Part shown: positions 50,491-59,740 of the stretch, piece after piece
Layout of the letters: each line of letters starts with the position of its first letter
How positions within the stretch are numbered: the first letter of the stretch is position 1
Assembly (NCBI RefSeq): GCF_900323885.1
Contig: NZ_OOHJ01000015.1
Location: 992,001-1,056,000, forward strand
Length of the DNA: 64,000 nt
Source: [Actinomadura] parvosata subsp. kistnae
GTDB taxonomy: Bacteria; Actinomycetota; Actinomycetes; Streptosporangiales; Streptosporangiaceae
Reading direction: 5' to 3'
Translations under genes and position numbers: made by a program
Notes under the pieces: model-generated
The model's database searches: none
What the model was told of the DNA's origin: nothing
What the model saw: only the letters and a program-made list of their open reading frames with translations

Positions 50491-51285
50491 TCAGGCGTCG
50501 CGTTCGGGGTTCAGCGGGACCAGCAGGTCGTGCAGTTCCTCGAACAGGCCCGGAGCCGCGCACAACGCGTAGTCCGGGCTGACCGGACGCCCGTTGAGGC
50601 CGGCGAGCCGGGCGCCCGACTCGGTGGCGACGAGGCCGGCCGCGGCGAAGTCCCAGTGGTTGATGCCGCGCTCGTAGTACGCGTCCACCCGCCCGGCCGC
50701 CAGCGAGCACAGGTCCACGGCGCAGGAGCCGCCGCGCCTGATGTCGCGGACGCGGGGCAGCACCTGGGCCACCACCTCGCCCTGGACGGCGCGCCGGTTC
50801 TTGTCGTAGCCGAAGCCGGTGGAGACGAGCGCCTGGGAGAGCGGGACCCCGGTGTTGCAGCGCAGCCGCTGGGGGCCGAGCCAGGCGCCGTGGCCGCGGG
50901 CCGCGGTGAAGACCTCGCCGCGCGGCGCCACGTTGACGACGCCGGCCACGATCTCGCCGCGTACCTCGACGGCGATGGAGACGGCCCAGTCGGGCAGCCC
51001 GTACAGGAAGTTGACGGTGCCGTCGATCGGGTCGACGATCCAGCGCACGTCGGACTCGCCGGGCTCCTCGCCGCCCTCCTCGCCGAGGATGCGGTCGGCG
51101 GGCCTGGCGGCGAGGATGCGCTCGCGGATCAGCTCTTCGGACGCCTTGTCGAGGGCGGTGACGACGTCGGTGGGGCTGGACTTGGTCTCGATCTCGCCGG
51201 ACATCGTGGGCCGCTTGGCCAGCAGCATGTCGCCGGCCTCGCGGGCGATCTCCTCGGCGAGCCTGAGGAATTCGAGCTCGGTCAT
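50491..51285 (-). CDS. suhB: Inositol-monophosphatase family protein (SuhB-like)
   Basis: A 264-residue Mg2+-dependent sugar phosphatase. Metal-binding motifs are present: EEGG (residues about 69-72), the DPIDGTVNFLYGLPDWAVSIA signature and the later WDFAAAGLVATESGA. It corresponds to Rv2701c SuhB and to the phosphatase beside CutRS in streptomycetes; the substrate is probably inositol 1-phosphate or a related sugar phosphate. ATG 51285 overlaps the S9 peptidase stop by one base (TGATG), so they are translationally coupled. Confidence 0.9.
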   Translation of the reverse strand: MTELEFLRLAEEIAREAGDMLLAKRPTMSGEIETKSSPTDVVTALDKASEELIRERILAARPADRILGEEGGEEPGESDVRWIVDPIDGTVNFLYGLPDWAVSIAVEVRGEIVAGVVNVAPRGEVFTAARGHGAWLGPQRLRCNTGVPLSQALVSTGFGYDKNRRAVQGEVVAQVLPRVRDIRRGGSCAVDLCSLAAGRVDAYYERGINHWDFAAAGLVATESGARLAGLNGRPVSPDYALCAAPGLFEELHDLLVPLNPERDA

Positions 51286-53261
51286 CAGGCCACCGAGTCC
51301 GGGCGCTTCCACTCCTGGCCGAGCACGTGCTGGCCGAGGAAGGCGAGGACGGTCTCGTACCAGGCGATGATGTTGCCGGGCTTGAGAATCCAGTGGTTCT
51401 CGTCGGGGAAGTAGAGGAACTTCGCGTCCACCTCGGTGCGGCGCAGGTCCCACCACAGCCGCAGGGCCTCGCCGATCGGCACCCGGTAGTCCTTGTCGCC
51501 GTGGATGACGAGCATGGGGGTGGTGATCCGGTCGAGGGCGTTGTGCGGCGACAGCAGCGAGTAGCGCTCGCCGCCGGGCAGGCCGAACTCGCGCTGCCAG
51601 TACATGGCGGCGTCGGTGGTGCCGGAGAACTGGTCGAGGTTCCACAGCGAGGCGTGGGTGACGATGGCCTTGTAGCGGTCGGTGTGGCCGGCCAGCCAGT
51701 TGGCCATGTAGCCGCCGAAGGAGCCGCCCATCGCGGCGACGCGCTCGCTGTCGATGTCGTCCCTGGCCAGGGCGGCGTCGACGATGGCGTCGAGGTCGGC
51801 CTGGGTGCGCGGGCCCCAGTTGCCCCAGCCGCGGTCGATCATCTCCTGGCCGTAGCCGGTGGACATGCACGGGTCGGGCATGAGCACGGCGTACCCGTGC
51901 TGGGCGAGGATCCACGACTGCCAGCGCCACTGCCAGTCGTTCCAGGAGCCGAGCGGGCCGCCGTGGATGAACAGCACGAACGGCGCGGGGTTGGCGGCGG
52001 AGGCGCCTTCGGGCAGGGCCAGCCAGCCGCGGATGGGGGTGCCGTCGTCGGCGGTGGCGGTGACCTCGGTGAGCGTGCCGGGCACCTCGGGGCGCGGCGC
52101 GGGCGAGGGCAGGTCGGCGATCTCGCCGGTGGCGGCGTCGATCCTGGCGGGGGCGGGCGCGAGGTTGACGGCGCTGCGCAGGGCGTAGACCCACCGGCCG
52201 TCGGGCGACGGGTTGAGGCCGAGGTAGGAGGCGTCGTCCTGGGTGAGCCTGGCGGGCTCCCCGTCGAGCGGGACGCGGAAGACCGGGCGGCGGCCCTGGA
52301 AGTCGGCGGCGACGTAGACGGCGGAGGAGTCGGGCGCCCAGTCGACGTCCGAGGGGAACAGGTCGGGCAGGTACGCGCGGCCCTCGCCGGTGGCGAGGTC
52401 GGCGATCCACAGCTCGCTGCGGGCGGAGACGTCGAGGCCGGTGATGCGGTCGCGGGCGCAGGCGAGCTTGGTGCCGTCGGGCGAGATCGCCAGCGGCCCG
52501 GTGAAGTCGTGGGCGTCGTCCGACAGCAGGACGCGCCGCTCGCCGGTGGCCACGTCGATGGCGACCAGCTCGGTGCGCCACTCGCCCTTGGGCAGGTAGA
52601 CGCGCCAGGTGGTGATCACGGTGGCGCCGTCGGGGGTCAGCTCGAAGCCGCCCTCGCGCAGCGCGTCGCCGGCGTCGGGGGTCAGGTCGCGCACGTCCTC
52701 CAGGCGGTCGGCGCCGAGCCTGGCCGCGAACAGGCGGGGCCGGCCGGGGCCGAGGTCGTGGTCCCAGTAGCGGACGGGGTAACCCTCGTGCAGGATCGCG
52801 CTGATGCCGGCCTCCTTGCGGGCCTTGCGCTTCTCCTCCTCGGCCGACTCCTCGCCGTCGAGCACGTCGGAGACGAACACGACCACGTCGCCGGCCGTGC
52901 GGACGCCGCCGATGCCGCCGGGCCTGGTGGCCACCTGGCGGGCCTCGCCGCCGGCGCGGGGCAGCAGCCACAGCGCGGGCACCTCCTCGCCGGCGTCCTT
53001 GACGGTCGGGTCGGGGCGGGCGGAGGTGAACAGCACGTCGCCCGAGGCGGTGAAGACCGCGGCGGACTCGCCCTTGGCCGAGCGCGTCAGCCGGTACGGC
53101 TCGCCGTCCAGCGGAACGGCCCAGAGCGCGGTGCCGTACGACTTGCCGTCGGGGTTGAGGGACTGCACGGTCGAGATCAGCTTGGACCCATCGGGCGAAA
53201 GCCGGAGGGAAAGGACCCGGGGAATGGCCACATAGTCGCGAATATCGTTGAATGCGCTCAC
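51285..53261 (-). CDS. S9-family prolyl oligopeptidase-like peptidase
   Basis: A 658-residue serine peptidase. Residues 1-400 form a beta-propeller (repeats such as LSLRLSPDGSKLI, FELTPDGATVIT, LAISPDGTKLACA and LNPSPDGRWVYAL) that gates access. The C-terminal alpha/beta-hydrolase has VLFIHGGPLGSWNDW, the nucleophile in AMGGSFGGYMANW, the acid in VIHGDKDYRVP and His in FPDENHWILKPGN. It should degrade short oligopeptides in the cytosol. GTG 53261 gives the best family start (SAFNDIRDYVAIPRV), though the ribosome site is weak. It precedes suhB in one operon and is divergent from hemH. Confidence 0.9.
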   Translation of the reverse strand: MSAFNDIRDYVAIPRVLSLRLSPDGSKLISTVQSLNPDGKSYGTALWAVPLDGEPYRLTRSAKGESAAVFTASGDVLFTSARPDPTVKDAGEEVPALWLLPRAGGEARQVATRPGGIGGVRTAGDVVVFVSDVLDGEESAEEEKRKARKEAGISAILHEGYPVRYWDHDLGPGRPRLFAARLGADRLEDVRDLTPDAGDALREGGFELTPDGATVITTWRVYLPKGEWRTELVAIDVATGERRVLLSDDAHDFTGPLAISPDGTKLACARDRITGLDVSARSELWIADLATGEGRAYLPDLFPSDVDWAPDSSAVYVAADFQGRRPVFRVPLDGEPARLTQDDASYLGLNPSPDGRWVYALRSAVNLAPAPARIDAATGEIADLPSPAPRPEVPGTLTEVTATADDGTPIRGWLALPEGASAANPAPFVLFIHGGPLGSWNDWQWRWQSWILAQHGYAVLMPDPCMSTGYGQEMIDRGWGNWGPRTQADLDAIVDAALARDDIDSERVAAMGGSFGGYMANWLAGHTDRYKAIVTHASLWNLDQFSGTTDAAMYWQREFGLPGGERYSLLSPHNALDRITTPMLVIHGDKDYRVPIGEALRLWWDLRRTEVDAKFLYFPDENHWILKPGNIIAWYETVLAFLGQHVLGQEWKRPDSVA

Positions 53262-53317
53262 CCGATCGAACCTACCTCGCGGGAGGGACCGCCGACACTC
53301 CCGCATAGGGTTGCCAC

Positions 53318-54268
53318 GTGGGTATTTACGACGCCTTGCTGGTCCTGTCGTTCGGCGGCCCCGAGGGTCCCGACGACGTGATGCCGTTCCTGGAGAACGT
53401 CGTGCGCGGCCGTGGCGTGCCGCGCGAGCGCCTGCTCGAGGTGGCCGAGCACTACCAGAGCTTCGGCGGGGTCAGCCCGATCAACCAGCAGAACCGCGAC
53501 CTGGTCGAGGCGCTGCGCCCGGTCCTCGACGTGCCGGTCTACTGGGGCAACCGCAACTGGCACCCGTTCGGCGAGGACACCGTGCGCCAGATGAAGGCCG
53601 ACGGCGTCAGGAAGGCCGCCGTCTTCGCCACGTCGGCGTTCGCCGGCTATTCGAGCTGCCGCCAGTACTACGAGGACATCGCGCGGATCTCGATCGAGGG
53701 CGGCCCCGAGCTGGTCAAGATGCGCCACTACGGCGAGCATCCCGGCTTCGTGGCGGCGATGGCCGACCACACGCGGGCGGCGCTGGAGCGGCTCGGCCGC
53801 GACGACGCCCGGCTCGTCTTCACCGCCCACAGCATCCCGGTCTCGATGGCCGAGACCGCCGGCCCCGAGGGCGGCCTGTACGAGGCGCAGCTGCGCAGGA
53901 GCGCCGAGCTGGTCAACCAGGCGCTGGGCCGGACGCAGCCGTGGGACCTGGTGTGGCAGTCGCGCAGCGGGCCGCCGCAGGTGCCGTGGCTGGAGCCGGA
54001 CGTCTGCGACCACCTGCGCAAGATCGAGGCGCCGGCCGTGGTGCTGGTGCCGATCGGGTTCGTCTCCGACCACATGGAGGTCGTCTACGATCTCGACACC
54101 GAGGCCAGGGCGGTGGCGGCCGAGCTGGGCCTGCCGATGGAGCGGGCGGCGACGGCGGGCACGCACCCGCGGTTCGTGCGGATGGTGCGGGAGCTGATGG
54201 AGGAGCCCGAGCCGGTGCCGTGCCCGCTCACCTGCTGCCCGCCGCCGCGCAGGCGGCCTCAGGCGTAG
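53318..54268 (+). CDS. hemH: Ferrochelatase (coproporphyrin ferrochelatase type)
   Basis: A 316-residue enzyme inserting iron into coproporphyrin III in the actinobacterial heme route. YDALLVLSFGGPEGPDDVMPFLENVVRGRGVP, FGGVSPINQQNRDL and VFTAHSIPVSM (catalytic His) are diagnostic, and PIGFVSDHMEVVYDLD is the second metal-site strand. The C-terminal cluster CPLTCC plus the earlier VCDH could ligate a [2Fe-2S] cluster, as in mycobacterial and corynebacterial forms. Start GTG 53318. The last ten bases overlap the convergent lytic transglycosylase gene. Confidence 0.93.
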   Translation: MGIYDALLVLSFGGPEGPDDVMPFLENVVRGRGVPRERLLEVAEHYQSFGGVSPINQQNRDLVEALRPVLDVPVYWGNRNWHPFGEDTVRQMKADGVRKAAVFATSAFAGYSSCRQYYEDIARISIEGGPELVKMRHYGEHPGFVAAMADHTRAALERLGRDDARLVFTAHSIPVSMAETAGPEGGLYEAQLRRSAELVNQALGRTQPWDLVWQSRSGPPQVPWLEPDVCDHLRKIEAPAVVLVPIGFVSDHMEVVYDLDTEARAVAAELGLPMERAATAGTHPRFVRMVRELMEEPEPVPCPLTCCPPPRRRPQA

Positions 54269-55464
54269 GTCTTGGCGTACGCCTCGGCGATGCCCATGAC
54301 CTTGTTCACGTAGTCCCACGAGTGGTTGTAGAACCAGATCGCCTTGCGCAGCCGCTCGCCGCCCTGCCCGGCCTTGTTGGCGCACAGGTAGTTCGCCGCG
54401 CCGGGCACGGCGTCGTACGGGCTCCAGATGTCCTTCTTGCCGTCGCCGTCGCCGTCCACGCCGTAGTGCTTCCAGGTGGCGGGCATGAACTGCATGGGCC
54501 CGAGCGCGCCGGCGCTCGACGGGCCGTTGTTGCGCCCGTGCCCGCTCTCGACCTGGCCGATCGCGGCGAGCACCGTCCATGACAGGCCGGGGCAGCGGGT
54601 GGCGGCGGCCTTGTAGAGCTCCAGGTAGCTGCTGGGCCGGCCGACGCTGACCTGTTCGGGCTGCTGCTGGGCGGGCTGCTGTTGTTTGGCCTTACGTGCG
54701 GCGGCGTCGAGCACGACGACCTGGGCGCCCTTGCCGAGCAGCCTGCGCACGCCGGACGCGCCGATCCTGCCCTCCTTGCCGTGCAGCAGCACCGCGACGC
54801 CCTGCGCGAACCCGAGCTTCCTGCCCAGCTCCGCGCTGACCAGCCCGTCCACGCCGGTCAGCCCGAGCGAGGCGGTGGCGGCGACGCGGAGCCTGGGCCC
54901 GCCGTCCACCTGGTACATGGCGCCGAGGATCATGCCGAACCTGCGGGTCGCGCCGGTGTCGGCGACCAGCTCGCCCCTGGCCAGCGCGCTCCACACGGCG
55001 GGCTGGTCGGCGACGGGCTGCGGGGTCCACGAGCGGAACGCGGAGGGGTCGACGGCCAGCAGGTTCAGGCCGGTACCGGAGACCTTGACGGCGCCCGCGT
55101 CGACGATGGTGACCTTCTGCACGTGCTTGAGCGCGGCCAGCTTGAGCCTGGTCTCCTTGGGCACGGAGCCGGGGGCGATCGCCAGCACGCGGGCGGGCGT
55201 GGAGGTGACGCCGGGGCCGCCGGCGCCGAAGTCCTTGACCGGCTCGGCGTTGGGGACGAGCTGGTCGAGCCGGGGCGCGGGCGACTGCCGCGGAGTGGCC
55301 TGCTGGGTGGCGCGGGGCCGGCCGCGTACGGGCTCCTGAGCGCTGCTGAGCAGGTCACCGTCCATGATCACCACGATGCCGCCGGCCGCGGCGGTGACCA
55401 CGAGCACGGCGATGACCATGAGCATGACCGCGCGAACACTGGGAAGACCGGACACTCGGGACAC
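54259..55464 (-). CDS. Lytic transglycosylase with SLT domain
   Basis: A 401-residue exported or anchored cell-wall enzyme. A single N-terminal helix (VMLMVIAVLVVTAAAGGIVVIM) precedes a Pro/Gln linker and a central 180-residue domain of unknown fold. The C-terminal SLT catalytic domain (about 285-401) has LYKAAATRCPGLSWTVLAAIGQVESGHGRNN (catalytic Glu in QVESGHG), GALGPMQFMPATW and AIWFYNHSWDYV. It cuts glycan strands to 1,6-anhydro ends. The GTG 55464 start is used. A Gln-rich stretch (KQQQPAQQQPEQ) links the domains. It converges with hemH over ten bases. Confidence 0.88.
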   Translation of the reverse strand: MSRVSGLPSVRAVMLMVIAVLVVTAAAGGIVVIMDGDLLSSAQEPVRGRPRATQQATPRQSPAPRLDQLVPNAEPVKDFGAGGPGVTSTPARVLAIAPGSVPKETRLKLAALKHVQKVTIVDAGAVKVSGTGLNLLAVDPSAFRSWTPQPVADQPAVWSALARGELVADTGATRRFGMILGAMYQVDGGPRLRVAATASLGLTGVDGLVSAELGRKLGFAQGVAVLLHGKEGRIGASGVRRLLGKGAQVVVLDAAARKAKQQQPAQQQPEQVSVGRPSSYLELYKAAATRCPGLSWTVLAAIGQVESGHGRNNGPSSAGALGPMQFMPATWKHYGVDGDGDGKKDIWSPYDAVPGAANYLCANKAGQGGERLRKAIWFYNHSWDYVNKVMGIAEAYAKTYA

Positions 55465-55547
55465 GTTAACTCACGCCAGCCCTAATCCACTTGCCATCGG
55501 GACACAAGTACGCAAGGGTTAGCCTGCTTGAGTAAGGGGGAAACAGC

Positions 55548-56750
55548 GTGGTCGGGCCTTACCGGGGGTTGTTCGAGAGGCCCGGGACGAAAGCGTTCGT
55601 GCTGGCGGGGCTCATCGGCCGGATGCCGATGTCCATGCTCGGCATCGGCGTCATCCTGCTGATCACCGCGCTGACCGACAACTACGCCACGGCCGGGGCC
55701 GTCGGCGCCGCCTCGAACCTGGCGTTCGCCGCGGCCGCCCCGCTGTCGGGCCGGCTGGCCGACACCTTCGGGCAGAGCCGGGTGATCCCGCCGTTCGCCG
55801 CCGTCAACGCGCTGGCGCTGGCCGCCCTCATGATCTCCGCGGGCTCGGGGCTGCCCGAGTGGACGCTGTACGCCTCCGGGCTGGTCATCGGCGCCACGTC
55901 GCTGTCGCTCGGCTCGATGGTGCGGGCCCGCTGGACGGTGATCTACGGCGGCACCGACCGGCTGCACACCGCCTTCGCCTTCGAGTCCGTGGCCGACGAG
56001 GTGGTCTTCGTCACGGGGCCCGCGCTGGTCACGGTGCTCGCCACCACGGTGAACCCGTACGCCGGCCTGATCGTGGCGCTGGTCTGCATGCTGGGCGGCT
56101 CCCTCGCGCTGGCCGCGCAGCGCCGCACCCAGCCGCCCGTGCAGGTCGTCAGGTCGTCGGGCGGGACGCCGATCCTGATCCCCGGCGTGCTGCTGCTGGC
56201 GGGCGTCTCCCTGGCGCTGGGCGCGATCTTCGGCTCGGTCGACCTGATCACGGTGGCCTTCGCGCAGGAGCAGGGGGTCAAGTGGGCCTCGGGGTTCCTG
56301 CTGGCCTCGTTCGCGGGCGGGTCGATGGTGTCGGGGCTGTGGTTCGGCTCGCGCAACTGGCGGATCTCGCTGCGCGCCCGGTTCGTGCGGGCGCTGGCCC
56401 TGTTCGTGGTGGGGCTGCTGCCGATCCTGTTCATCAGCGCGCCGGGGATCATGGCGGCGGCGCTGTTCCTGGCCGGGTTCGCCATCTCGCCGACGCTCAT
56501 CACCTGCTTCTCCCTCACCGAGCGGCTGGTGCCGCAGTCGCTGCTCACCGAGGGCATGGCGTGGATCTCGACCGCGATCACGCTGGGCGTGGCGCTCGGC
56601 TCGTGGGCGGGCGGGCAGCTCACCGAGACGTACGGGGCCTCCGACGCGTACGTGTTCTCCATCGCCGCCGCGGCCCTCGCCGTGATCGTGGGCATCGGAG
56701 GTTCGGGTTTGCTGAGACTTCCGGCGGCGCCTTCACCCTCGGAGACCTGA
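55548..56750 (+). CDS. MFS transporter
   Basis: A 400-residue permease with twelve helices; the first begins GTKAFVLAGLIGRMPMSMLGIGVILLITALT, and the loop APLSGRLADTFGQSRVIPPFAAVNALAL carries the MFS signature. SLGSMVRARWTVIYGGTDRLHTAFAFESVADEVVFVTGPALVTVL is a segment common in actinobacterial MFS_1 exporters. Substrate unknown. GTG 55548 has AAGGGGGAAA upstream. It is divergent from the transglycosylase gene across 83 bases and 54 bases upstream of the deacetylase gene. Confidence 0.85.
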   Translation: MVGPYRGLFERPGTKAFVLAGLIGRMPMSMLGIGVILLITALTDNYATAGAVGAASNLAFAAAAPLSGRLADTFGQSRVIPPFAAVNALALAALMISAGSGLPEWTLYASGLVIGATSLSLGSMVRARWTVIYGGTDRLHTAFAFESVADEVVFVTGPALVTVLATTVNPYAGLIVALVCMLGGSLALAAQRRTQPPVQVVRSSGGTPILIPGVLLLAGVSLALGAIFGSVDLITVAFAQEQGVKWASGFLLASFAGGSMVSGLWFGSRNWRISLRARFVRALALFVVGLLPILFISAPGIMAAALFLAGFAISPTLITCFSLTERLVPQSLLTEGMAWISTAITLGVALGSWAGGQLTETYGASDAYVFSIAAAALAVIVGIGGSGLLRLPAAPSPSET

Positions 56751-56804
56751 TCCGCTACGGTCGATGGATCCCTCGCAACACCCATCACACTGGAAGCACT
56801 AGTT

Positions 56805-57527
56805 ATGTCCCGACAAATCACTTCACTTCTAGCTATCGCGGCTGTTTGCGTGACCCTCGCTCCGGCCCCCGCGTTCGCGCAGGCGTCGAAGAAGGAGCCC
56901 GTCGACTGTGAGCAGGTCAAGTGCATCGCGCTGACCTTCGACGACGGGCCGGGCAAGTACGCGGGAACGCTGCTCGACACGTTCAAGAAGTACGACGCGA
57001 AGGCGACGTTCTTCCTTGAGGGCCAGTACGTGAAGAGCCGCCCGCAGTTCGTCAAGCGCATGGCCGCCGAGGGCCACGAGCTCGGCAACCACAGCTACAG
57101 CCACCCCGACTTCACCAAGAGCGAGGCCGGGACGATCAAGAGCGAGATCCAGAAGACCCAGGACGCGGTGAAGAAGGCGGCGGGCGTCGAGCCCAAGCTG
57201 CTGCGCCCGCCGTACGGGCTGGCCGACCTCCAGGTCTCCGACATCGCCGCCGAGTTCGGCATGCCGATGATCCTGTGGACGGCAGGCTCCCAGGACTGGA
57301 GCTCCAAGAACGTCGACGCCATCCAGAAGCAGACCCTCGCGGTGGCCAAGCCCAACGGGATCATCCTCATGCACGACTGGGTCAAGCAGACGGTGGACGG
57401 CATGCCCGCCCTCATCAAGACCCTGCAGAGCAAGGGCTACCACCTCGTCACGGTCTCCGACGTGGTCAAGAACGAGAACCTGAAGCCCGGCGACATCTAC
57501 CCCGTTCCCGAAGGCTGGGAGAAGTGA
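56805..57527 (+). CDS. Secreted polysaccharide deacetylase (CE4)
   Basis: A 240-residue exported enzyme removing N-acetyl groups from peptidoglycan or chitin-type polymers. The signal peptide is MSRQITSLLAIAAVCVTLAPAPAFAQ. NodB motifs follow in order: TFDDGPG at 44-50 (catalytic Asp and metal Asp), NHSYSHPD (metal His pair), RPPYG, and the last LMHDWVKQT. C35 and C40 bracket the start of the catalytic core (VDCEQVKC) and may form a disulfide. ATG 56805 is clear. A 7-bp inverted repeat follows its stop. Confidence 0.92.
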   Translation: MSRQITSLLAIAAVCVTLAPAPAFAQASKKEPVDCEQVKCIALTFDDGPGKYAGTLLDTFKKYDAKATFFLEGQYVKSRPQFVKRMAAEGHELGNHSYSHPDFTKSEAGTIKSEIQKTQDAVKKAAGVEPKLLRPPYGLADLQVSDIAAEFGMPMILWTAGSQDWSSKNVDAIQKQTLAVAKPNGIILMHDWVKQTVDGMPALIKTLQSKGYHLVTVSDVVKNENLKPGDIYPVPEGWEK

Positions 57528-57529
57528 GT

Positions 57530-57554
57530 ATCGTTCGCGTTTAACCGGAACGAT
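57530..57554. promoter_or_regulatory. Inverted repeat between deacetylase and lactone-oxidase genes
   Basis: ATCGTTC (57530-57536) and GAACGAT (57548-57554) are perfect complements around an 11-base AT-rich spacer, two bases after the deacetylase stop and 18 before the next start. It may be an operator or a weak terminator. Confidence 0.4.
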
Positions 57555-57572
57555 GCTCTGGAGGGGTGCCCC

Positions 57573-58853
57573 GTGGTCTTCGTGAACTGGGCGCGCAACC
57601 AGTCGGGCACCCCCGTCGAGGTGCGCACTCCGTCCTCCGTGGCGGAGGTCGTCCAGGCCGTGCGCGACGCCGCCGCCTCCGGGCGGCGGGTCCGCATGGT
57701 CGGCACGGGGCACTCCTTCACCGGCGTGGCGCTCACCGACGGCATCATGCTGCGGCCCGGCGCGCTCACCGGCATCACCGCCTGGGCGGACGACCGCGTC
57801 ACCGTCCTGGCCGGCACGCCCCTGCGCGTGCTGAACGAGCTCCTCGCCGCCCGCGGCCTCGCCCTGGCCAACATGGGCGACATCACCGAGCAGACCGTCG
57901 CCGGCGCCATCCAGACCGGCACCCACGGCACCGGACGCGACAGCGGCGGCCTCGCCGACCAGGTCACCGAGCTGGAGCTAGTGCTCGCCGACGGCTCGGT
58001 GGCCACCGCCGCGCCCGGCGACGACCTCTTCGACGCCGCCCGGGTCGGCCTCGGCGCGCTCGGAGTCCTGACAACCGTCACGTTACGGGTGGAGCCCGCG
58101 TTCCTGCTGCACAACCGGCGCCGCAAGCTCCCCCTCGGCGACATCCTCGGCACCCTCGACGAGCTGACCACCGCCAACGAGCACCTCGACTTCTTCTGGC
58201 TGCCGCACACCGAGGCGTGCCTGGTCAAGACTAACAACCGCAGCCCCGGCCCGGCCCGGCCGCCCGGCGCGTTCCGCCGCTGGCTGGACACCGTGTTCCT
58301 GGAGAACACCCTCTTCGGCGCCGCCTGCGCGCTCGGCGCCCGCCTGCCGGACCTGATCCCCCGCATCAACGAGGTCAGCGCCGCCGCACTCGGGGACTCC
58401 GAGTCGATCGACGCGTCCTACCGGGCCTTCACCGCGCGGCGCGACGTGCGCTTCCTGGAGATGGAGTACGCCGTGCCGCGCGACCGCCTCGCCCAGGCGC
58501 TGCGCGAGACCCGCGACCTCGTCGAACGCATGGACTGGAAGATCACCTTCCCGGTGGAGGTGCGGGTGACGCCGCCCAGCGACGCGTGGCTGTCCACCGC
58601 GTACGGGCGGCCGTCGGCGTACATCGCCTGCCACATCTACCGCCCGACGCCGAACCCCGCCTACTTCGAGGGCGTCGAGGAGATCATGACCCGCCTCGAC
58701 GGCCGCCCCCACTGGGGCAAGCTGCACACCCGCGACGCCTCCTACCTGGCCAAGGTCTATCCCCGCTTCGCCGACTTCGTCCGGCTGCGTGACCGGCTCG
58801 ACCCCGGCCGCCTGTTCACCAACGCCTACCTGGACACCGTCCTCGGCGGCTAA
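57573..58853 (+). CDS. D-arabinono-1,4-lactone oxidase-like FAD oxidase
   Basis: A 426-residue VAO/ALO-type flavoenzyme oxidising aldonolactones to ascorbate-like products. The FAD domain shows RTPSSVAEVVQAVRDAAASGRRVRMVGTGHSFTG (His of GHS is the likely covalent FAD site), GDITEQTVAGAIQTGTHGTG and LGALGVLTTVTLRV. The ALO C-terminal domain ends HWGKLHTRDASYL and DPGRLFTNAYLD, both diagnostic. GTG 57573 follows GGAGGGG. The last codons overlap by four bases with a convergent membrane gene. It likely contributes to redox balance or exopolysaccharide metabolism; the natural substrate is open. Confidence 0.9.
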   Translation: MVFVNWARNQSGTPVEVRTPSSVAEVVQAVRDAAASGRRVRMVGTGHSFTGVALTDGIMLRPGALTGITAWADDRVTVLAGTPLRVLNELLAARGLALANMGDITEQTVAGAIQTGTHGTGRDSGGLADQVTELELVLADGSVATAAPGDDLFDAARVGLGALGVLTTVTLRVEPAFLLHNRRRKLPLGDILGTLDELTTANEHLDFFWLPHTEACLVKTNNRSPGPARPPGAFRRWLDTVFLENTLFGAACALGARLPDLIPRINEVSAAALGDSESIDASYRAFTARRDVRFLEMEYAVPRDRLAQALRETRDLVERMDWKITFPVEVRVTPPSDAWLSTAYGRPSAYIACHIYRPTPNPAYFEGVEEIMTRLDGRPHWGKLHTRDASYLAKVYPRFADFVRLRDRLDPGRLFTNAYLDTVLGG

Positions 58854-59635
58854 CCCACCGGGGCGTCGTACTCCCGCTCCTGGTGGTCGTGCCACGGCGC
58901 CTCGTCGGCCGGCGGCTCGTCCTCCTCCTGGGAGGGCGGCGGCGCGCTCGTCGTCCCCTCCTGCGACGGCTCCACCGTCTCCGACGGGGTCGGCGTCGGG
59001 GTGGGCGTCGGCTTCGGCGTGGGCTTCGGCGTCCTGCTGGGCGTCGGGGTCGGATCGGCCTCCGGGGTGGTGTCGTCCCGGACGCTGGGCAGCGGATCCG
59101 GGTACGCGGGCGGCGCCACGCTCCGCGTCTCCCGCTCGACCGGCGCCCGCTCCTCCTCCTGCTTCTTCTGCGCCTTCACCGGCGTCTTCCCCGTGACCTG
59201 CTCGTGCACCGTCCGCTGCGCCGCCGCCTGGTAGACGAGGATGCCGCCCATGCTCAGCCCGAACACGAGCGCCGCCGCCACCCCCACCTTCAGCCACGGC
59301 AGCCGCCACCTGCGCACCGCCGGCATCACCAGCGTGGCACCATCCCCGTCGTGGCGCTCCTCGCCCTGATGCCCTTCGTCCTGAAGCTCCGCGCCCTGAT
59401 GCTCCTCCCGCCTGATGATCAGCGGCGTGTGCTGCTTGACCCGCTCCCCCGTCTGCTTGAGATAGTGCGTGTAGACGGCCGTGGCGACCGTGCTGGCGAC
59501 GCTGACCACCGCCGCCCCGATCACGGTGCCCGCCACGCCGAGATACGACGCCGCCACCGCCGCCGTCACCGCGGCCAGCGCACTTCCCAGGATCTGCGGC
59601 ACGCTCAGCTCGAACCTCCGCTGCTCGCCGCTCAT
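58850..59635 (-). CDS. Membrane protein with Pro/Thr-rich tail
   Basis: A 261-residue protein. A first hydrophobic region (residues 10-50: ILGSALAAVTAAVAASYLGV and GTVIGAAVVSVASTVATAVYTHYL) precedes a polar segment, then a helix LPWLKVGVAAALVFGLSMGGILVY and an outer tail with a long TPTPTPSRTPKPTPKPTPTP-like repeat. Such tails span the wall or act as spacers. No known family. Stop overlaps the lactone oxidase stop by four bases. It could be a stalk for a surface factor or a cell-wall anchor. Confidence 0.7.
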   Translation of the reverse strand: MSGEQRRFELSVPQILGSALAAVTAAVAASYLGVAGTVIGAAVVSVASTVATAVYTHYLKQTGERVKQHTPLIIRREEHQGAELQDEGHQGEERHDGDGATLVMPAVRRWRLPWLKVGVAAALVFGLSMGGILVYQAAAQRTVHEQVTGKTPVKAQKKQEEERAPVERETRSVAPPAYPDPLPSVRDDTTPEADPTPTPSRTPKPTPKPTPTPTPTPSETVEPSQEGTTSAPPPSQEEDEPPADEAPWHDHQEREYDAPVG

Positions 59636-59740
59636 CCCTCCAGATCAGTCCTTCCTAGCCCCTCGTTCGGTAAAGACCTGTCTCGTGAATAGACGCGAGT
59701 GCGTGTCCTGTTGTTCCTGTGACCTGCGTGACAGGCATCC